Source: Kibdelosporangium banguiense
Lineage (GTDB): Bacteria > Actinomycetota > Actinomycetes > Mycobacteriales > Pseudonocardiaceae
NCBI RefSeq assembly: GCF_017876405.1
Contig: NZ_JAGINW010000001.1
Coordinates: 8,321,203 to 8,385,202 of the forward strand
Direction: 5' to 3'
Length of the DNA stretch: 64,000 bases
Each line of letters opens with the position of its first letter. The first letter of the stretch is position 1. Under the pieces are notes generated by a model. It saw nothing but the letters and a program-made list of their open reading frames with translations. It ran no database searches and had not been told where the DNA came from. This document shows, piece by piece, positions 1-8,657 of the stretch. Both the position numbers and the translations under genes were made by a program.

Positions 1-2
1 CC

Positions 3-569
3 GGGCGCGACCGGGCCAGGTTCGTGCTCGCGCTGACCAGCCCCGAGCTGCAACAGTCCGAGTTCACCGAGCAGGTGGCCAGTGCGACGCTGGCGACCCG
101 GTTCGACGCGCCGCTCGCGGCCATCGAACAGGTGCTGAACACCACGATGGTCCACTGTGGCATCGACGCTGAGGCCTCGACGTGGTGGTACCGGGCGCTC
201 GCGGGATCACTCGCCCGCTTCGAGAGCGCGTACAACCTGGACACGTTCAGCATCCGCAAGGCGGCTGAAGCCCTTGCCCTGCACCTGGAAGTGCTCGCGG
301 TCGGCCTCAGCCAGATCCGTACCGACGACGCGGCGGACGTCGCAGGCGCACTACTGTTCCTCTGGGCACTGCGCACGCTCGCCTGGCCCGTCACCCCTGA
401 CCTGGCCGGCAAGATCGCGGCCGCGTTCGGTGCCGATCCGAACCCGCCGAGTGCGCCGCTCCTGCGCGACACGGCCGTCCCGCCGGCGGGCCGGTTCCGT
501 GGAATCGCCCTGTCCCACAACGGGATCAGCGTCAACGGTGGTCCCGTGAAGGTCGGCGTTTCCGTCTGA
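3..569 (+). CDS. Methionyl-tRNA-synthetase-like protein, C-terminal part (probable hydrazine synthetase)
   Basis: The frame is open to the left edge, so the start and catalytic domain lie outside the window. The visible part begins GRDRARFVLALTSPELQQSE, which resembles the end of the class I MetRS catalytic core, and continues as a helical anticodon-binding-like region. In s56-p1, triacsin, pyrazomycin and formycin pathways, MetRS-like proteins carrying a cupin domain join N6-hydroxylysine to an amino acid and form the N-N bond. The lysine N-hydroxylase and DAO genes downstream in the same operon support that role here. No cupin is visible in this piece; it would have to lie upstream. A real housekeeping MetRS is less likely given the neighbours. 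Confidence 0.65.
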   Translation, partial: GRDRARFVLALTSPELQQSEFTEQVASATLATRFDAPLAAIEQVLNTTMVHCGIDAEASTWWYRALAGSLARFESAYNLDTFSIRKAAEALALHLEVLAVGLSQIRTDDAADVAGALLFLWALRTLAWPVTPDLAGKIAAAFGADPNPPSAPLLRDTAVPPAGRFRGIALSHNGISVNGGPVKVGVSV

Positions 570-603
570 CCATCCACTCTCTTTTTATCCGAAGGGAAAT
601 ACC

Positions 604-969
604 ATGCTTCGCACGTTCATGAACTCGAAGATCCACCGCGCGACCGTGACCGACAGCAACCTCAACTACGTCGGCTCGCTCACGCTCTCACCCGAACTGC
701 TGCAGGCCGCCAACATCGGCGTGAACGAGCTGGTGCACATCGTGAACATCAACAACGGTGCGCGGTTCGAGACGTACACCATCCTGGGGACGCCAGGTGC
801 CTACGAGGTGGTCGTGAACGGCGCGGCCGCACGTCTGGTGCAGCCCGGTGACAAGGTCATCATCATCTCCTACGCCCAGCTGAACGAGGCCGAGATGCTC
901 CGGCACGAGCCGACGGTCGTGCACGTGGACGAGGAGAACCGGGTCCCCGAGCTCGCGGTCGTTCGCTGA
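604..969 (+). CDS. panD: Aspartate 1-decarboxylase (PanD)
   Basis: Makes beta-alanine from L-aspartate using a pyruvoyl group generated by self-cleavage. The 121-residue protein has the usual length and the Gly24-Ser25 processing site (YVGSLTL), Lys9, and the PGDKVIIISYA core near residues 80-90. A GAAGGGA ribosome site precedes the ATG. It lies 34 nt after the MetRS-like gene and 27 nt before the N-hydroxylase, with no panC neighbour. That placement suggests it supplies beta-alanine to a natural-product pathway rather than (only) to pantothenate. Family assignment is firm; the pathway role is inferred. Confidence 0.9.
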   Translation: MLRTFMNSKIHRATVTDSNLNYVGSLTLSPELLQAANIGVNELVHIVNINNGARFETYTILGTPGAYEVVVNGAAARLVQPGDKVIIISYAQLNEAEMLRHEPTVVHVDEENRVPELAVVR

Positions 970-996
970 CCCCTACTGACTCCTGAGGTGCGTGTC

Positions 997-2325
997 ATGG
1001 CTTACCAACAGGTCCATTCGGTCCTGGGCGTCGGTTTCGGCCCGGCGAACTTATCGCTCGCGGTGGCACTTGAGGAACTGGGATGTTCCGGCGCACGTTT
1101 CATCGAGCGGGCAAGCGGTTTCCAGTGGCAGGACGAGCAACTGCTCCCAGGAACGGACATCCAGAACAATCCGTTCCGGGACCTCGCCATGCCGCGCAAC
1201 CCCGACAGCCCGCACACGTTCGTCAAGTATCTGGCGGCCCGGCAGGACCTGACCGGATACCTGCACCTGAACGCCAAGTTCCCGTTGCGCCGCGAGTACG
1301 CGGGCTATCTCGGCTGGGTGGCCGGCGGCTTCCGGTCGTATGTCGACTATGGACAGTCAGCGGTCCGGCTGTCGCTGATCGAGTACGGCGACGACGAGGT
1401 GATCCGGGTCGAGACCGCGAGCGGGCGGTGCTATCTGGGCCGGTCCCTGGTCATCGGCACCGGACGCTCACCGAGGGTCCCCGCCGAGTTCATCCGGCAC
1501 ATCGGGCCGACGGTGTTCCACGCGACGAACTACCTCAGCTCGATCGCCAAGCTCAGCGACCGGGGGATCCGGGTGGCGGTGGTGGGCGCCAGCCAGAGCG
1601 CGATCGAGGTGGTCCTCGACCTGCTGGGCCGGGCCAACGTCGAGCAGGTGCTGTCGATCCAGCGGGGGATCGGGTTCCGGTTGAAGGACACCAGCCCGTA
1701 CAGCAGGCAGGTGTTCCTGCCCGAGTTCGTCGACTACTTCCACCCGTTGCCCAGACAGGTGAAGTCCCGGCTGCGGGAGCAACTGCGGTCGATCAACTAC
1801 GCGGCCTGCGACCAGGACGTGATCGACCGGCTGACCGGGGTGCAGCGTGAGTACGAGCTGACCGGTTGCGACCGGCTGCGGCTGATGTCGTTCTCCGAGG
1901 TGACCGAGGTGACCCCGCATGCCGACGGGCACCGGTTGCGCATCCGGGACGTCAACTACCAGACGCAGAGCTCGATGGATGTGGACGTAGTCGTGCTGGC
2001 GACCGGGTTCCGTGACTTCGGCACGGGCGCGGAAGACGAGCTGTACCACCCGTTGCTCGCAGGCGTACTCGAACGGCTGGAGCGGGACGAAAGCGGCGTG
2101 CCGGTCGTGGCCAGGGATTACTCCATTCCGGTGCGGCGCATGGCGTACGGCCCACCTCCGCCGCGGATTTACCTCAACGGACTCTGCGAGGCGAGCCATG
2201 GCATGGGTGACGCAGGCGCGCTGGCCATGCTGTCGGTGCGGGCCACCGACATCTGCGAGTCACTGACCCGTCAGGAAGAAGAACCTGGCCACAACGGCCG
2301 GGTGGCGTTGAAGGCCGCGCTGTGA
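997..2325 (+). CDS. L-lysine/L-ornithine N-hydroxylase (SidA/IucD/PvdA family)
   Basis: A flavin- and NADPH-dependent N-hydroxylating monooxygenase of about 442 residues. FAD-binding GVGFGPANLSL lies near residues 12-22, the NADPH-binding VAVVGASQSAIE near residue 190, and the ATGF motif (VVLATGFRDF) near residue 335. The ATG at 997 has GAGG eight nt upstream; a GTG at 988 is a weaker start. The stop overlaps the next start. Siderophore enzymes of this family accompany NRPS or NIS synthetases, which are absent here. With a MetRS-like protein alongside, N6-hydroxylation of lysine as a substrate for N-N bond formation is the more likely role. Confidence 0.8.
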   Translation: MAYQQVHSVLGVGFGPANLSLAVALEELGCSGARFIERASGFQWQDEQLLPGTDIQNNPFRDLAMPRNPDSPHTFVKYLAARQDLTGYLHLNAKFPLRREYAGYLGWVAGGFRSYVDYGQSAVRLSLIEYGDDEVIRVETASGRCYLGRSLVIGTGRSPRVPAEFIRHIGPTVFHATNYLSSIAKLSDRGIRVAVVGASQSAIEVVLDLLGRANVEQVLSIQRGIGFRLKDTSPYSRQVFLPEFVDYFHPLPRQVKSRLREQLRSINYAACDQDVIDRLTGVQREYELTGCDRLRLMSFSEVTEVTPHADGHRLRIRDVNYQTQSSMDVDVVVLATGFRDFGTGAEDELYHPLLAGVLERLERDESGVPVVARDYSIPVRRMAYGPPPPRIYLNGLCEASHGMGDAGALAMLSVRATDICESLTRQEEEPGHNGRVALKAAL

Positions 2326-3413
2326 TGTCGCCGATGTCGCCGGTCGCCGTCGCCGATGTTGCTGTCGTCGGCTGCGGGGTGATCGGCCTCGCCACAGCCG
2401 AACGCCTCGTCGCCCGTGGTCTCACGGTGGTCGTCATCGACCCCGCGGGCGTGGCGGGCGGCGCCAGCGGTGCCTCCGGCGGCCTGGTCCGGGCCTACGA
2501 CCCGGGGTTTCCGGACCTGGCCGCCGAAGGTCTGGAGATCTACCTGCGCCGGGGCTGGCACGGCCGGTGGCCCGCGATCCGCCAGTCCGGCAGCTTGGTG
2601 CTGTTCGACGCCGGCGCGATCCACCAGGCGATGACGGCGACCGGCCGGCACGCAGACCTGTTGTCCGCCAACGAGATCCACAAGAAGTTCGACGGGCTGA
2701 CGGTGCCGCCGAACTTCGTGGGGCTCTACGAGTCCCGGGCCGGCTGGCTGCCGGCCCGGGAGGTGGCCAGAGCCCTGCTCGCCGATGCCCAGCCGGGCCT
2801 TTCGCTGCTGGACTCGGCCCGGGCCACCGCGGTGGTCACGACCGGCGGCCGGGTGTCCGGGGTCCAGACCACCGCGGGTCTGGTCCAGGCCGCGGCCGTA
2901 CTGCTGGCGGCCGGTGTCGGGAGCACGGAACTGGCCCGGACCGTGGGGGTGGATCTACCTCTGCGGACGCGTTCGGTGAGCTACTGCATGTTCCGGCCTC
3001 GGCGTCCAGGACGTGTGCCGACGATGGTGGACACCACCACCGGGGCGTGGCTGCGACCGTGGAACACGCCGGGTGCCGTGCTCGCCGGGGTCACCTCGGA
3101 GTCCTGTGACGTGCCGCCGTCGGTGTCGGACGAAGTGCCTTTGACTGAACAGCACCGGGTCCGGGACGTCCTGCGGCACCGATACCCGGAGTTGGTCAAC
3201 GCTGAGGTGATCGGCGGCGTGACAGCGTTCGACGCGATGGCCCCGGCCAAGGGCGCAGTGACGGTGTGGAACGAACCGGCCGGGCTGGTGACGGCGACCG
3301 GCTGGAACGGCGGCGGTTTCAAGCTCGCGCCGGCCGTGGGAAGTCTTGCGGCCGAACAGATCCACGGGCTGATCGGGGCGGGGCTGACGGCGGCGGGATT
3401 CGGAGGTGAGTGA
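2325..3413 (+). CDS. FAD-dependent DAO-family oxidase
   Basis: A D-amino-acid-oxidase/glycine-oxidase-fold flavoenzyme of about 362 residues. The N-terminus has a dinucleotide motif (VVGCGVIGLATAERL) and a GGASGASGG segment near residue 45. The C-terminus has the substrate/FAD-contact segment GWNGGGFKLAPAVG. Its ATG overlaps the upstream stop (TGATG), so the two are translationally coupled. In pyrazomycin/formycin-type and s56-p1-type pathways, an enzyme of this family oxidatively cleaves the lysine-derived hydrazine intermediate to release the hydrazino acid. The same task is inferred here from the gene order; amine oxidation of another substrate cannot be excluded. Confidence 0.75.
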   Translation: MSPMSPVAVADVAVVGCGVIGLATAERLVARGLTVVVIDPAGVAGGASGASGGLVRAYDPGFPDLAAEGLEIYLRRGWHGRWPAIRQSGSLVLFDAGAIHQAMTATGRHADLLSANEIHKKFDGLTVPPNFVGLYESRAGWLPAREVARALLADAQPGLSLLDSARATAVVTTGGRVSGVQTTAGLVQAAAVLLAAGVGSTELARTVGVDLPLRTRSVSYCMFRPRRPGRVPTMVDTTTGAWLRPWNTPGAVLAGVTSESCDVPPSVSDEVPLTEQHRVRDVLRHRYPELVNAEVIGGVTAFDAMAPAKGAVTVWNEPAGLVTATGWNGGGFKLAPAVGSLAAEQIHGLIGAGLTAAGFGGE

Positions 3414-4687
3414 TGGTTGATCGTCTCAACGCGACCGACGAGATGCTCGTCGGATCGAGTGCGGCGCTGGGGTCGGCCCGGATCATCCAGGTGCTGTGGC
3501 GGTTCGGGACCGAGGTGCCCGGTTCGGCGCTGGCGGCTGAGTGGGAGCGGCTCAACCGGGGCCGGTTGAGCCGTCGGCCGGCCTCCGCCATGCTCCCGGG
3601 TGCGCGACGGAAGTGGCGGCAGGCGTCGAACACCGAGTTGTTGCACGTGGATTCGCAACCGCTGGCCGACCGTGACGTTCTCGGCTGGCTCGATCGTCAG
3701 GTAAGCGTTCCGCTGCAGGTGGAGTCGAACGAGTTGTGGCGGCTCGCGGCCGTGCCGTATCGCGAGGGCACTCTGGTGTCGTTGACTGTGCCGCATTTCC
3801 GTGCCGACGGCCTCGGGGTGTTCGCCGCGCTCCGGCCACGGGCGCCACGGCTCATGCCCCGGTCCGACCTGCGGGATGACGTCTTCGAGGCTGTCGGGCA
3901 GGCCACCCGGGCCTTCACCGGCACACTTCGTTGGCTCGGCGACCCTGCTCGGCGGAATGCGGCCATGGCAGCCCTACGCAATGGCCACAGTGGACAGACC
4001 AAGGTGTCCGAGCCGAGGTTCTTCGTGTCGGCCGTGTTCGACGTCGATGCCGACGAGTGGCAGAAACGCGCGGAGGAACACGGTGGCACGACCAACAGCC
4101 TGTTCGTGGAGATCGCGGCGAACCTGGTGCGGGCCAGGGTTCCGGTGGATCGTGCCGAGATCAACGTGGGTATCCCGGTGAACCTGCGCAAGAACGACGA
4201 GGACAGCCGGGCGAACGCGCTTGTGGTCGTGCCGCTGGCCGTTGCGGCCGGTGAGCCGCGGCACGTCGATCTCACCGAGACGCGGCAGAGAACCAAGTTC
4301 CTGCTTCAGGACACTGGTGATCACAGCGGAACCCTGGTCCCCGAGGCGTTGTGGCATCTGTTGCCCCGGCGGCTGGCCAACCGGCTGAAGGCGCCGGGAG
4401 CGCAGCAGACCGACGTGGTCGCGTCCAACTTCGGCGAGGTGTCCGAGGACGTGGTGCGGTTCGCCGGGCACCGGGCGGAAAGCATGGCACTGCGGACCAT
4501 GAACGTTCCCGGGCTCGTGCCGGAGCGGGCCCGGTTACGCGGGTCGCTCTGCCTGGTCCGGGTGGGTGACCGGTTGACCGTGACCGCGACCGGGATGCCC
4601 GACCAGTTCGGCGACGCCGAGACATTCAGCCAGGTTGTGGCCGACGAACTCGCGGCCTGGGGACTGGTGGCGCAGCGATGGTACTGA
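3413..4687 (+). CDS. Condensation/acyltransferase-superfamily protein
   Basis: A 424-residue protein with an HxxxDG motif (H128-FRA-D132-G, in VPHFRADGLG), the catalytic signature of CoA-dependent acyltransferases, NRPS condensation domains and wax-ester-synthase/PapA-type enzymes. A GGAGG box sits six nt before the ATG, which overlaps the previous stop. The C-terminal half carries an INVGIPVNLRK segment and an NFGEV motif typical of WES/PapA-like folds. As the last enzyme of a probable hydrazine operon, it could acylate the hydrazine or its amino acid. The acyl donor is unknown and there is no carrier protein next to it. Confidence 0.6.
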   Translation: MVDRLNATDEMLVGSSAALGSARIIQVLWRFGTEVPGSALAAEWERLNRGRLSRRPASAMLPGARRKWRQASNTELLHVDSQPLADRDVLGWLDRQVSVPLQVESNELWRLAAVPYREGTLVSLTVPHFRADGLGVFAALRPRAPRLMPRSDLRDDVFEAVGQATRAFTGTLRWLGDPARRNAAMAALRNGHSGQTKVSEPRFFVSAVFDVDADEWQKRAEEHGGTTNSLFVEIAANLVRARVPVDRAEINVGIPVNLRKNDEDSRANALVVVPLAVAAGEPRHVDLTETRQRTKFLLQDTGDHSGTLVPEALWHLLPRRLANRLKAPGAQQTDVVASNFGEVSEDVVRFAGHRAESMALRTMNVPGLVPERARLRGSLCLVRVGDRLTVTATGMPDQFGDAETFSQVVADELAAWGLVAQRWY

Positions 4688-4710
4688 CGTCGAAGGAGGA
4701 TCTGCCGACA

Positions 4711-5499
4711 ATGCCCCTACCCGAGCGCTGGTTCCGGACCAGACCCGACTCCTCGGTGCTGGACCGGCCGCGGCTGCTGGCCCGCTCCCTGATCGATGTC
4801 AGCGAGCTGGACGACACCATCGCCTTCTACGAGTGGCTCCTGGGCATCCCGGCCGACCTGCGGATGCCCATCCCGGACTTCGGCGGGCTGGAGCTGGCCG
4901 CGATGGGCAACCTGTTGCTGATCGCCAGCGCCCGGCCGTTCACCCCGATCCAGCGGCGCACCGCCTACTCGCTGATCGTGCCGTCGTTGAGCCGGCAGCT
5001 GTCGGCGTTGCAGGACACCGGAACCGAGGTGCTCGAACCGACCGAGGACATCCTGCCCGGATCTCGCGCCCGGGTCCGTTACCCGGACGGCTCCGTCGCC
5101 GAGCTGGTCGAACACCGGCCTCAACCCGGCGAACAACCCCGGCCACCTGCCGACCCCGGCCAACCGACCGGGATCCGGCTGTACGCTCGCCGAGTCGTCC
5201 CCGACGCAGAGTTCGACTCGGCGGTTGCCTTGTACAAGACAGTTTTGTGCGCCGGTGTGGAAAAGGAGACGACCCGGCGCGGTGCACGGCTCGCTCTGGT
5301 CGGGAACCTGTTGCTGGTGGGCTCGGACGAGCTGAGCGCGGACCCCGAACTGGTCGGGTTCGCGCTGCTCACGTCGACCGGCGGCTCTGGTGTGGTGCGT
5401 GCCATGGAGAACGGCGACGCCACTTCGTCCACTGTAGATGGTCGGTCGGCGGTCGAGCTGGCCAACGGCGTTCGAGCCGAGGTGTGGGAACTTTCGTGA
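4711..5499 (+). CDS. VOC (glyoxalase/bleomycin-resistance) family protein
   Basis: About 262 residues built as two vicinal-oxygen-chelate modules. The first has LIDVSELDDTIAFYEWLLGI and an FGGLELAAMGNLLLIAS strand, and the second repeats LALVGNLLLVGS. VOC proteins are metal-dependent isomerases or dioxygenases, or binding-type resistance proteins. I chose the ATG at 4711 because of the AAGGAGG upstream (about 11 nt away). An ATG at 4678 overlapping the upstream gene would add 11 residues. It closes the putative hydrazine operon and ends directly at a strong hairpin, so a tailoring or self-protection role is plausible. Confidence 0.6.
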   Translation: MPLPERWFRTRPDSSVLDRPRLLARSLIDVSELDDTIAFYEWLLGIPADLRMPIPDFGGLELAAMGNLLLIASARPFTPIQRRTAYSLIVPSLSRQLSALQDTGTEVLEPTEDILPGSRARVRYPDGSVAELVEHRPQPGEQPRPPADPGQPTGIRLYARRVVPDAEFDSAVALYKTVLCAGVEKETTRRGARLALVGNLLLVGSDELSADPELVGFALLTSTGGSGVVRAMENGDATSSTVDGRSAVELANGVRAEVWELS

Positions 5500-5543
5500 C
5501 CACGGGCTACCGGCACTGTTCTCGCGGTGCCGGTAGCCCGTGG
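5500..5543. terminator. Bidirectional hairpin terminator
   Basis: A perfect 17-bp inverted repeat (CCACGGGCTACCGGCAC and its complement) around a 10-nt loop. It starts right after the VOC stop codon and lies between convergent genes, so it probably serves both strands. No U-tract follows, as is usual in actinomycetes. Confidence 0.8.
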
Positions 5544-5547
5544 AGCG

Positions 5548-6489
5548 TCAACCGGCGAGCTGGTTCACCCTGATGCGGAACGTGCGCCGGTAGGTGTCGG
5601 GGGAGACACCGATCGCGCGGTTGAAATGCCGGCGCAGTGTTGCCGCCGTGCCCATCCCGGTCTGGTCGGCGATGTGATCGACGCTGTTGTTCGTGGTTTC
5701 CAGCAATTTCTGTGCGCGGTTTATCCGCTGGGTCAGCAGCCACTGCAGCGGCGTGATTCCGGCGAGCGCGTTGAACCGCCGGGTCAGATTGCGGGTGCTC
5801 ATATTCGCGTGCCGGGCGAGATCGGTGACGGTGAGCGGCTGGTTGAGGTTTTCCGCGACCCAGGGTAAGAGCTCGGAAAGGACATGGTCCTGCGGATCGG
5901 TGCCGGATAACTCCGCGCTGCGATCGGGCGGCAGGACCAGATGCCTGGCCAGCGCATTGGCCACAATGTCGCCGTGGTCGGTCCGGACAATGTGCACGCA
6001 GAGATGCATTCCGGCGGTCTTTCCGGCCGAGGTGAGCACCGATCCGTCGTCCACGAAGAGCGCGGCCACGTCGACATCGATTCGTGGGTATCTGGCCGCG
6101 AGCGTGCTGGCGAGCGGCCAGTGCGTGGTCGCCCGGCGCCCGTCGAGCAGACCGGCCGCGGCCAGCACGAACGCGCCCGTGCTGATCGCCGCGACTCGGG
6201 CGCCACGCTCCTGAGCTGCGCGAACCGCGTTGACGAGGTCTGCGGGCGGTGGCTCGTCCACGTCTCTGACAGCGGGGACGATCACGGTGTCGGCGGCGAT
6301 GAACTCGTCCCAGCCGCGCGGCGCGCGTGGCTGGAACCAGCCGCCGATCCGCGCGGCCGGCAGCCCGCAGACGATGAACTCGTACCACGGGTCGACGGGA
6401 TGTGGTCCGGGCATACCGAAGATCTCCGCGGGAGCGGCGATGTCCAGTAGCTGTATGCCGTCCATAACTGCCAACGCGACAGTTTTCAT
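5548..6489 (-). CDS. GlxA-type transcriptional regulator (DJ-1/PfpI + AraC HTH)
   Basis: About 313 residues. The N-terminal two thirds form a DJ-1/PfpI-like domain starting KTVALAVMDGIQLLDIAAP. The C-terminus is a double-HTH AraC domain with LARHANMSTRNLTRRFNALAG and a second helix pair ending FNRAIGVSPDTYRRTFR. Such proteins sense small metabolites and usually activate neighbouring genes. I place the start at the ATG complementary to 6487-6489 because family members begin near this strand; an ATG six codons upstream (6507) is possible. It converges on the putative hydrazine operon and is divergent from the thioesterase-like gene, either of which it may control. Confidence 0.8.
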   Translation of the reverse strand: MKTVALAVMDGIQLLDIAAPAEIFGMPGPHPVDPWYEFIVCGLPAARIGGWFQPRAPRGWDEFIAADTVIVPAVRDVDEPPPADLVNAVRAAQERGARVAAISTGAFVLAAAGLLDGRRATTHWPLASTLAARYPRIDVDVAALFVDDGSVLTSAGKTAGMHLCVHIVRTDHGDIVANALARHLVLPPDRSAELSGTDPQDHVLSELLPWVAENLNQPLTVTDLARHANMSTRNLTRRFNALAGITPLQWLLTQRINRAQKLLETTNNSVDHIADQTGMGTAATLRRHFNRAIGVSPDTYRRTFRIRVNQLAG

Positions 6490-6625
6490 GTTCGCCAGTC
6501 TACACATGTTACGAACAGATGTCTGTCGGTAACGAACCGTAATACCGTTATGTCGCAGATGTTCGTGCGATCACTGAAATTGCGGTAGCATTATTGACTG
6601 TAGGGCATTTTTGCGGCTGGGAAGG
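6490..6625. promoter_or_regulatory. Divergent promoter region with inverted repeats
   Basis: This gap between divergent genes is clearly more AT-rich than its surroundings. It contains the palindrome ACAGATGTCTGT (about 6514-6525), two copies of TAACGAAC/TTACGAAC, and an inverted TGTTCGT further right. These are plausible AraC-type operator half-sites and promoter elements; exact -35/-10 boxes cannot be assigned. Confidence 0.4.
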
Positions 6626-7417
6626 ATGTGTGCATTGACCGCAAAGGCATTTTATCGCGATGTGGGCGATGGCCGTTTTGAAAGCGGTCCGGCGACCGCG
6701 GGGCCCTGGAGCCCGAAAACGCAGCACGCCGGCCCGCCGTCGGCGCTGCTCGCCCGGGCGCTGGAAAGTTTCGACGGTGGCAGGCTGCGGGTGGCGCGGG
6801 TGACCGTCGAAGTCCCGCGCCCGGTCCCGGTGGGGGACGTGCGGGTCGAAGTGCGGCCGGTGCGTTCGGGGGGACGTGCCGAACTGCTCGAGGCCGAGCT
6901 CACCTCGGACGGCCAGCCGGTGATGCTGGCCAGGGCCTGGCGGCTGGCCCCCGGTCCGGCGGACACACCGGTCCTGAGGGCGCACTCCGACCCGCCGCCC
7001 CTGCCGGCGCCGCAACCCGACCATGGCATGGCAGGTGCGCACGTCGACGGCTACATCGCCGCGATCGAGTGGAGGTTCCTCGATGGTGGCGGTTTTGACA
7101 CCTTGGGTCCGGGAACGGCCTGGGCCCGGCCGCGAATCCCGTTGGTGGAAGGTGAAACCGACACGCCGTTGGGTCGTGTCCTCACGCTCGCGGACGCGAG
7201 CTGGGCGGTCGGCTTCGAACTCGACCGGCACCGTCAGCTCGTGATCAACACGGACATCACGGTCGCCCTGCACCGCCCGCCGGTCGGCGAGTGGTTCTGC
7301 ATGCACACGAGCACGTCGGCAAGCCCGGGCGGATCGGGCCTCGCCGTCGGCCAGCTGTCCGATCAGGACGGTGACTGCGGCCGGATCGTGCAGACCATCC
7401 TGGTCACGAGTCGCTAG
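6626..7417 (+). CDS. TesB-like (hotdog) acyl-CoA thioesterase family protein
   Basis: About 263 residues with a double-hotdog layout. The N-terminal module holds GPWSPKTQHAGPPSALLARALE, and the second holds a DASWAVGFELDRHRQLVINTDITVALHRPP segment and a C-terminal SDQDGDCGRIVQTIL. This is the TesB/acyl-CoA thioesterase II arrangement. The ATG at 6626 directly follows GGGAAGG; a TTG at 6635 would give that ribosome site better spacing. The 3' end overlaps the convergent P450 gene by 14 bp. Substrate unknown; it may serve the P450 or a fatty acyl pathway next door. Confidence 0.65.
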   Translation: MCALTAKAFYRDVGDGRFESGPATAGPWSPKTQHAGPPSALLARALESFDGGRLRVARVTVEVPRPVPVGDVRVEVRPVRSGGRAELLEAELTSDGQPVMLARAWRLAPGPADTPVLRAHSDPPPLPAPQPDHGMAGAHVDGYIAAIEWRFLDGGGFDTLGPGTAWARPRIPLVEGETDTPLGRVLTLADASWAVGFELDRHRQLVINTDITVALHRPPVGEWFCMHTSTSASPGGSGLAVGQLSDQDGDCGRIVQTILVTSR

Positions 7418-8657
7418 CCGGCCATTGCACCCACAGCTGCTGGGGGCCACGGAAGGAGATGTTCGCCGGGAACGTGTACTCCTGATCGTCCACAATGCGA
7501 ACTTCGGGTGCCCGGGTGGCCAGCAGGTCGAGCACGATCCTGGCTTCCATCCGGGCGAGCGCGGCGCCGATGCAGTAGTGGATCCCCTTGCCGAACGCCA
7601 GATGCCGGCGAGCGTCGCCGCGGTGGATGTCGAACTCCTCCGGGGCGCTGAAGTGGCCGGGATCGCGGCCGGCGGCACCGAGCAGCAGCATGAGCTTGGC
7701 GCCACCGGGAATGTCGACGCCGCCGACGGTGGTCGGGCGGGTGGCCATCCGCCGCCACGCGATGATACTGCTGTCGTAGCGCAGGGTTTCCTCGATCGCG
7801 TTGTTGATCAGTCCCTGGTCGGCGACGACCGCGTCCCACTGCTCGCGGTGGGTGAGCAGCCGGTGGACGGCGTTGCTGGTGAAGTTGGTGGTGGTCTCGT
7901 GGCCGGCGAAGCTGAGGCCGTACGCGATGTTCGTGATCTCGTGCAGCGACAGGCTGTCCGGGTCGGCCTGGTGGATACGGATCAGGTCACTGGTGAAGTC
8001 GTCCTGCGGCGAGCGGGCGCGTTCGGCGACGAAGTTCTCGCAGTAGCGCCAGTAATGCACCATGTTGGTGGCGATCTCGGCCTGCAGCGCCGGGCTAGGA
8101 TGGCCCCACGAGAACAGCATCCGGTTGCCGCACCACCGTTTCAGCGTGTCCATGTCCTCGTCGGGGAACCCGATGAACGTGAAGATCATGTAGGCCGGCA
8201 GTGGATACGTGACCGCGTCGACCAGATCGACCAGGCCGGGCCGGATCCCGTCGAACATCTGCGTGGCCTTGGCCAGCACCTTCGGCTCCAGCTTGGCGAT
8301 CCGCCGCCCGGAGAAGCCGGTCATGTTGTGCTTGCGGATGCGGGTGTGCCGCGGCGGATCGCAGTCCGACATCACCGGGAACGCGTGGAAACCCTTGGCA
8401 AGAATGGACTGTGCCTCGCTGGACATCGGAAACACGGGCCGTTGGCCCACCGAGGCGGAGAACGTCGCCGGGTCCCGGAAGATCGCGTCGATGTCGTCGT
8501 ACCGGGTGACCACCCACATGTCCACCTCGGGCGCGAAGAACACCGGAACCTCGTCGCGGACCGCGGACAGAGTGGGGTAGGGGTCGGAAAGATAGTTGTC
8601 GGACAACGGATTGAACGACGAGTGCACCGGGCAGGCTGCCGTCTTGGGGGCGACCAT
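7404..8657 (-). CDS. Cytochrome P450
   Basis: A 417-residue soluble class I P450. The I-helix oxygen-activation motif AGHETT is intact, the ExxR motif (EETLR) follows, and the heme-binding loop is FGKGIHYCIGAALAR with the thiolate cysteine. The ATG complementary to 8655-8657 has an ideal GAAGGAGG upstream; a longer frame adds 32 unsupported residues. It is divergent from a LysR regulator, the classic arrangement for LysR control. No ferredoxin is adjacent. Substrate unknown. Confidence 0.85.
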   Translation of the reverse strand: MVAPKTAACPVHSSFNPLSDNYLSDPYPTLSAVRDEVPVFFAPEVDMWVVTRYDDIDAIFRDPATFSASVGQRPVFPMSSEAQSILAKGFHAFPVMSDCDPPRHTRIRKHNMTGFSGRRIAKLEPKVLAKATQMFDGIRPGLVDLVDAVTYPLPAYMIFTFIGFPDEDMDTLKRWCGNRMLFSWGHPSPALQAEIATNMVHYWRYCENFVAERARSPQDDFTSDLIRIHQADPDSLSLHEITNIAYGLSFAGHETTTNFTSNAVHRLLTHREQWDAVVADQGLINNAIEETLRYDSSIIAWRRMATRPTTVGGVDIPGGAKLMLLLGAAGRDPGHFSAPEEFDIHRGDARRHLAFGKGIHYCIGAALARMEARIVLDLLATRAPEVRIVDDQEYTFPANISFRGPQQLWVQWPASDS

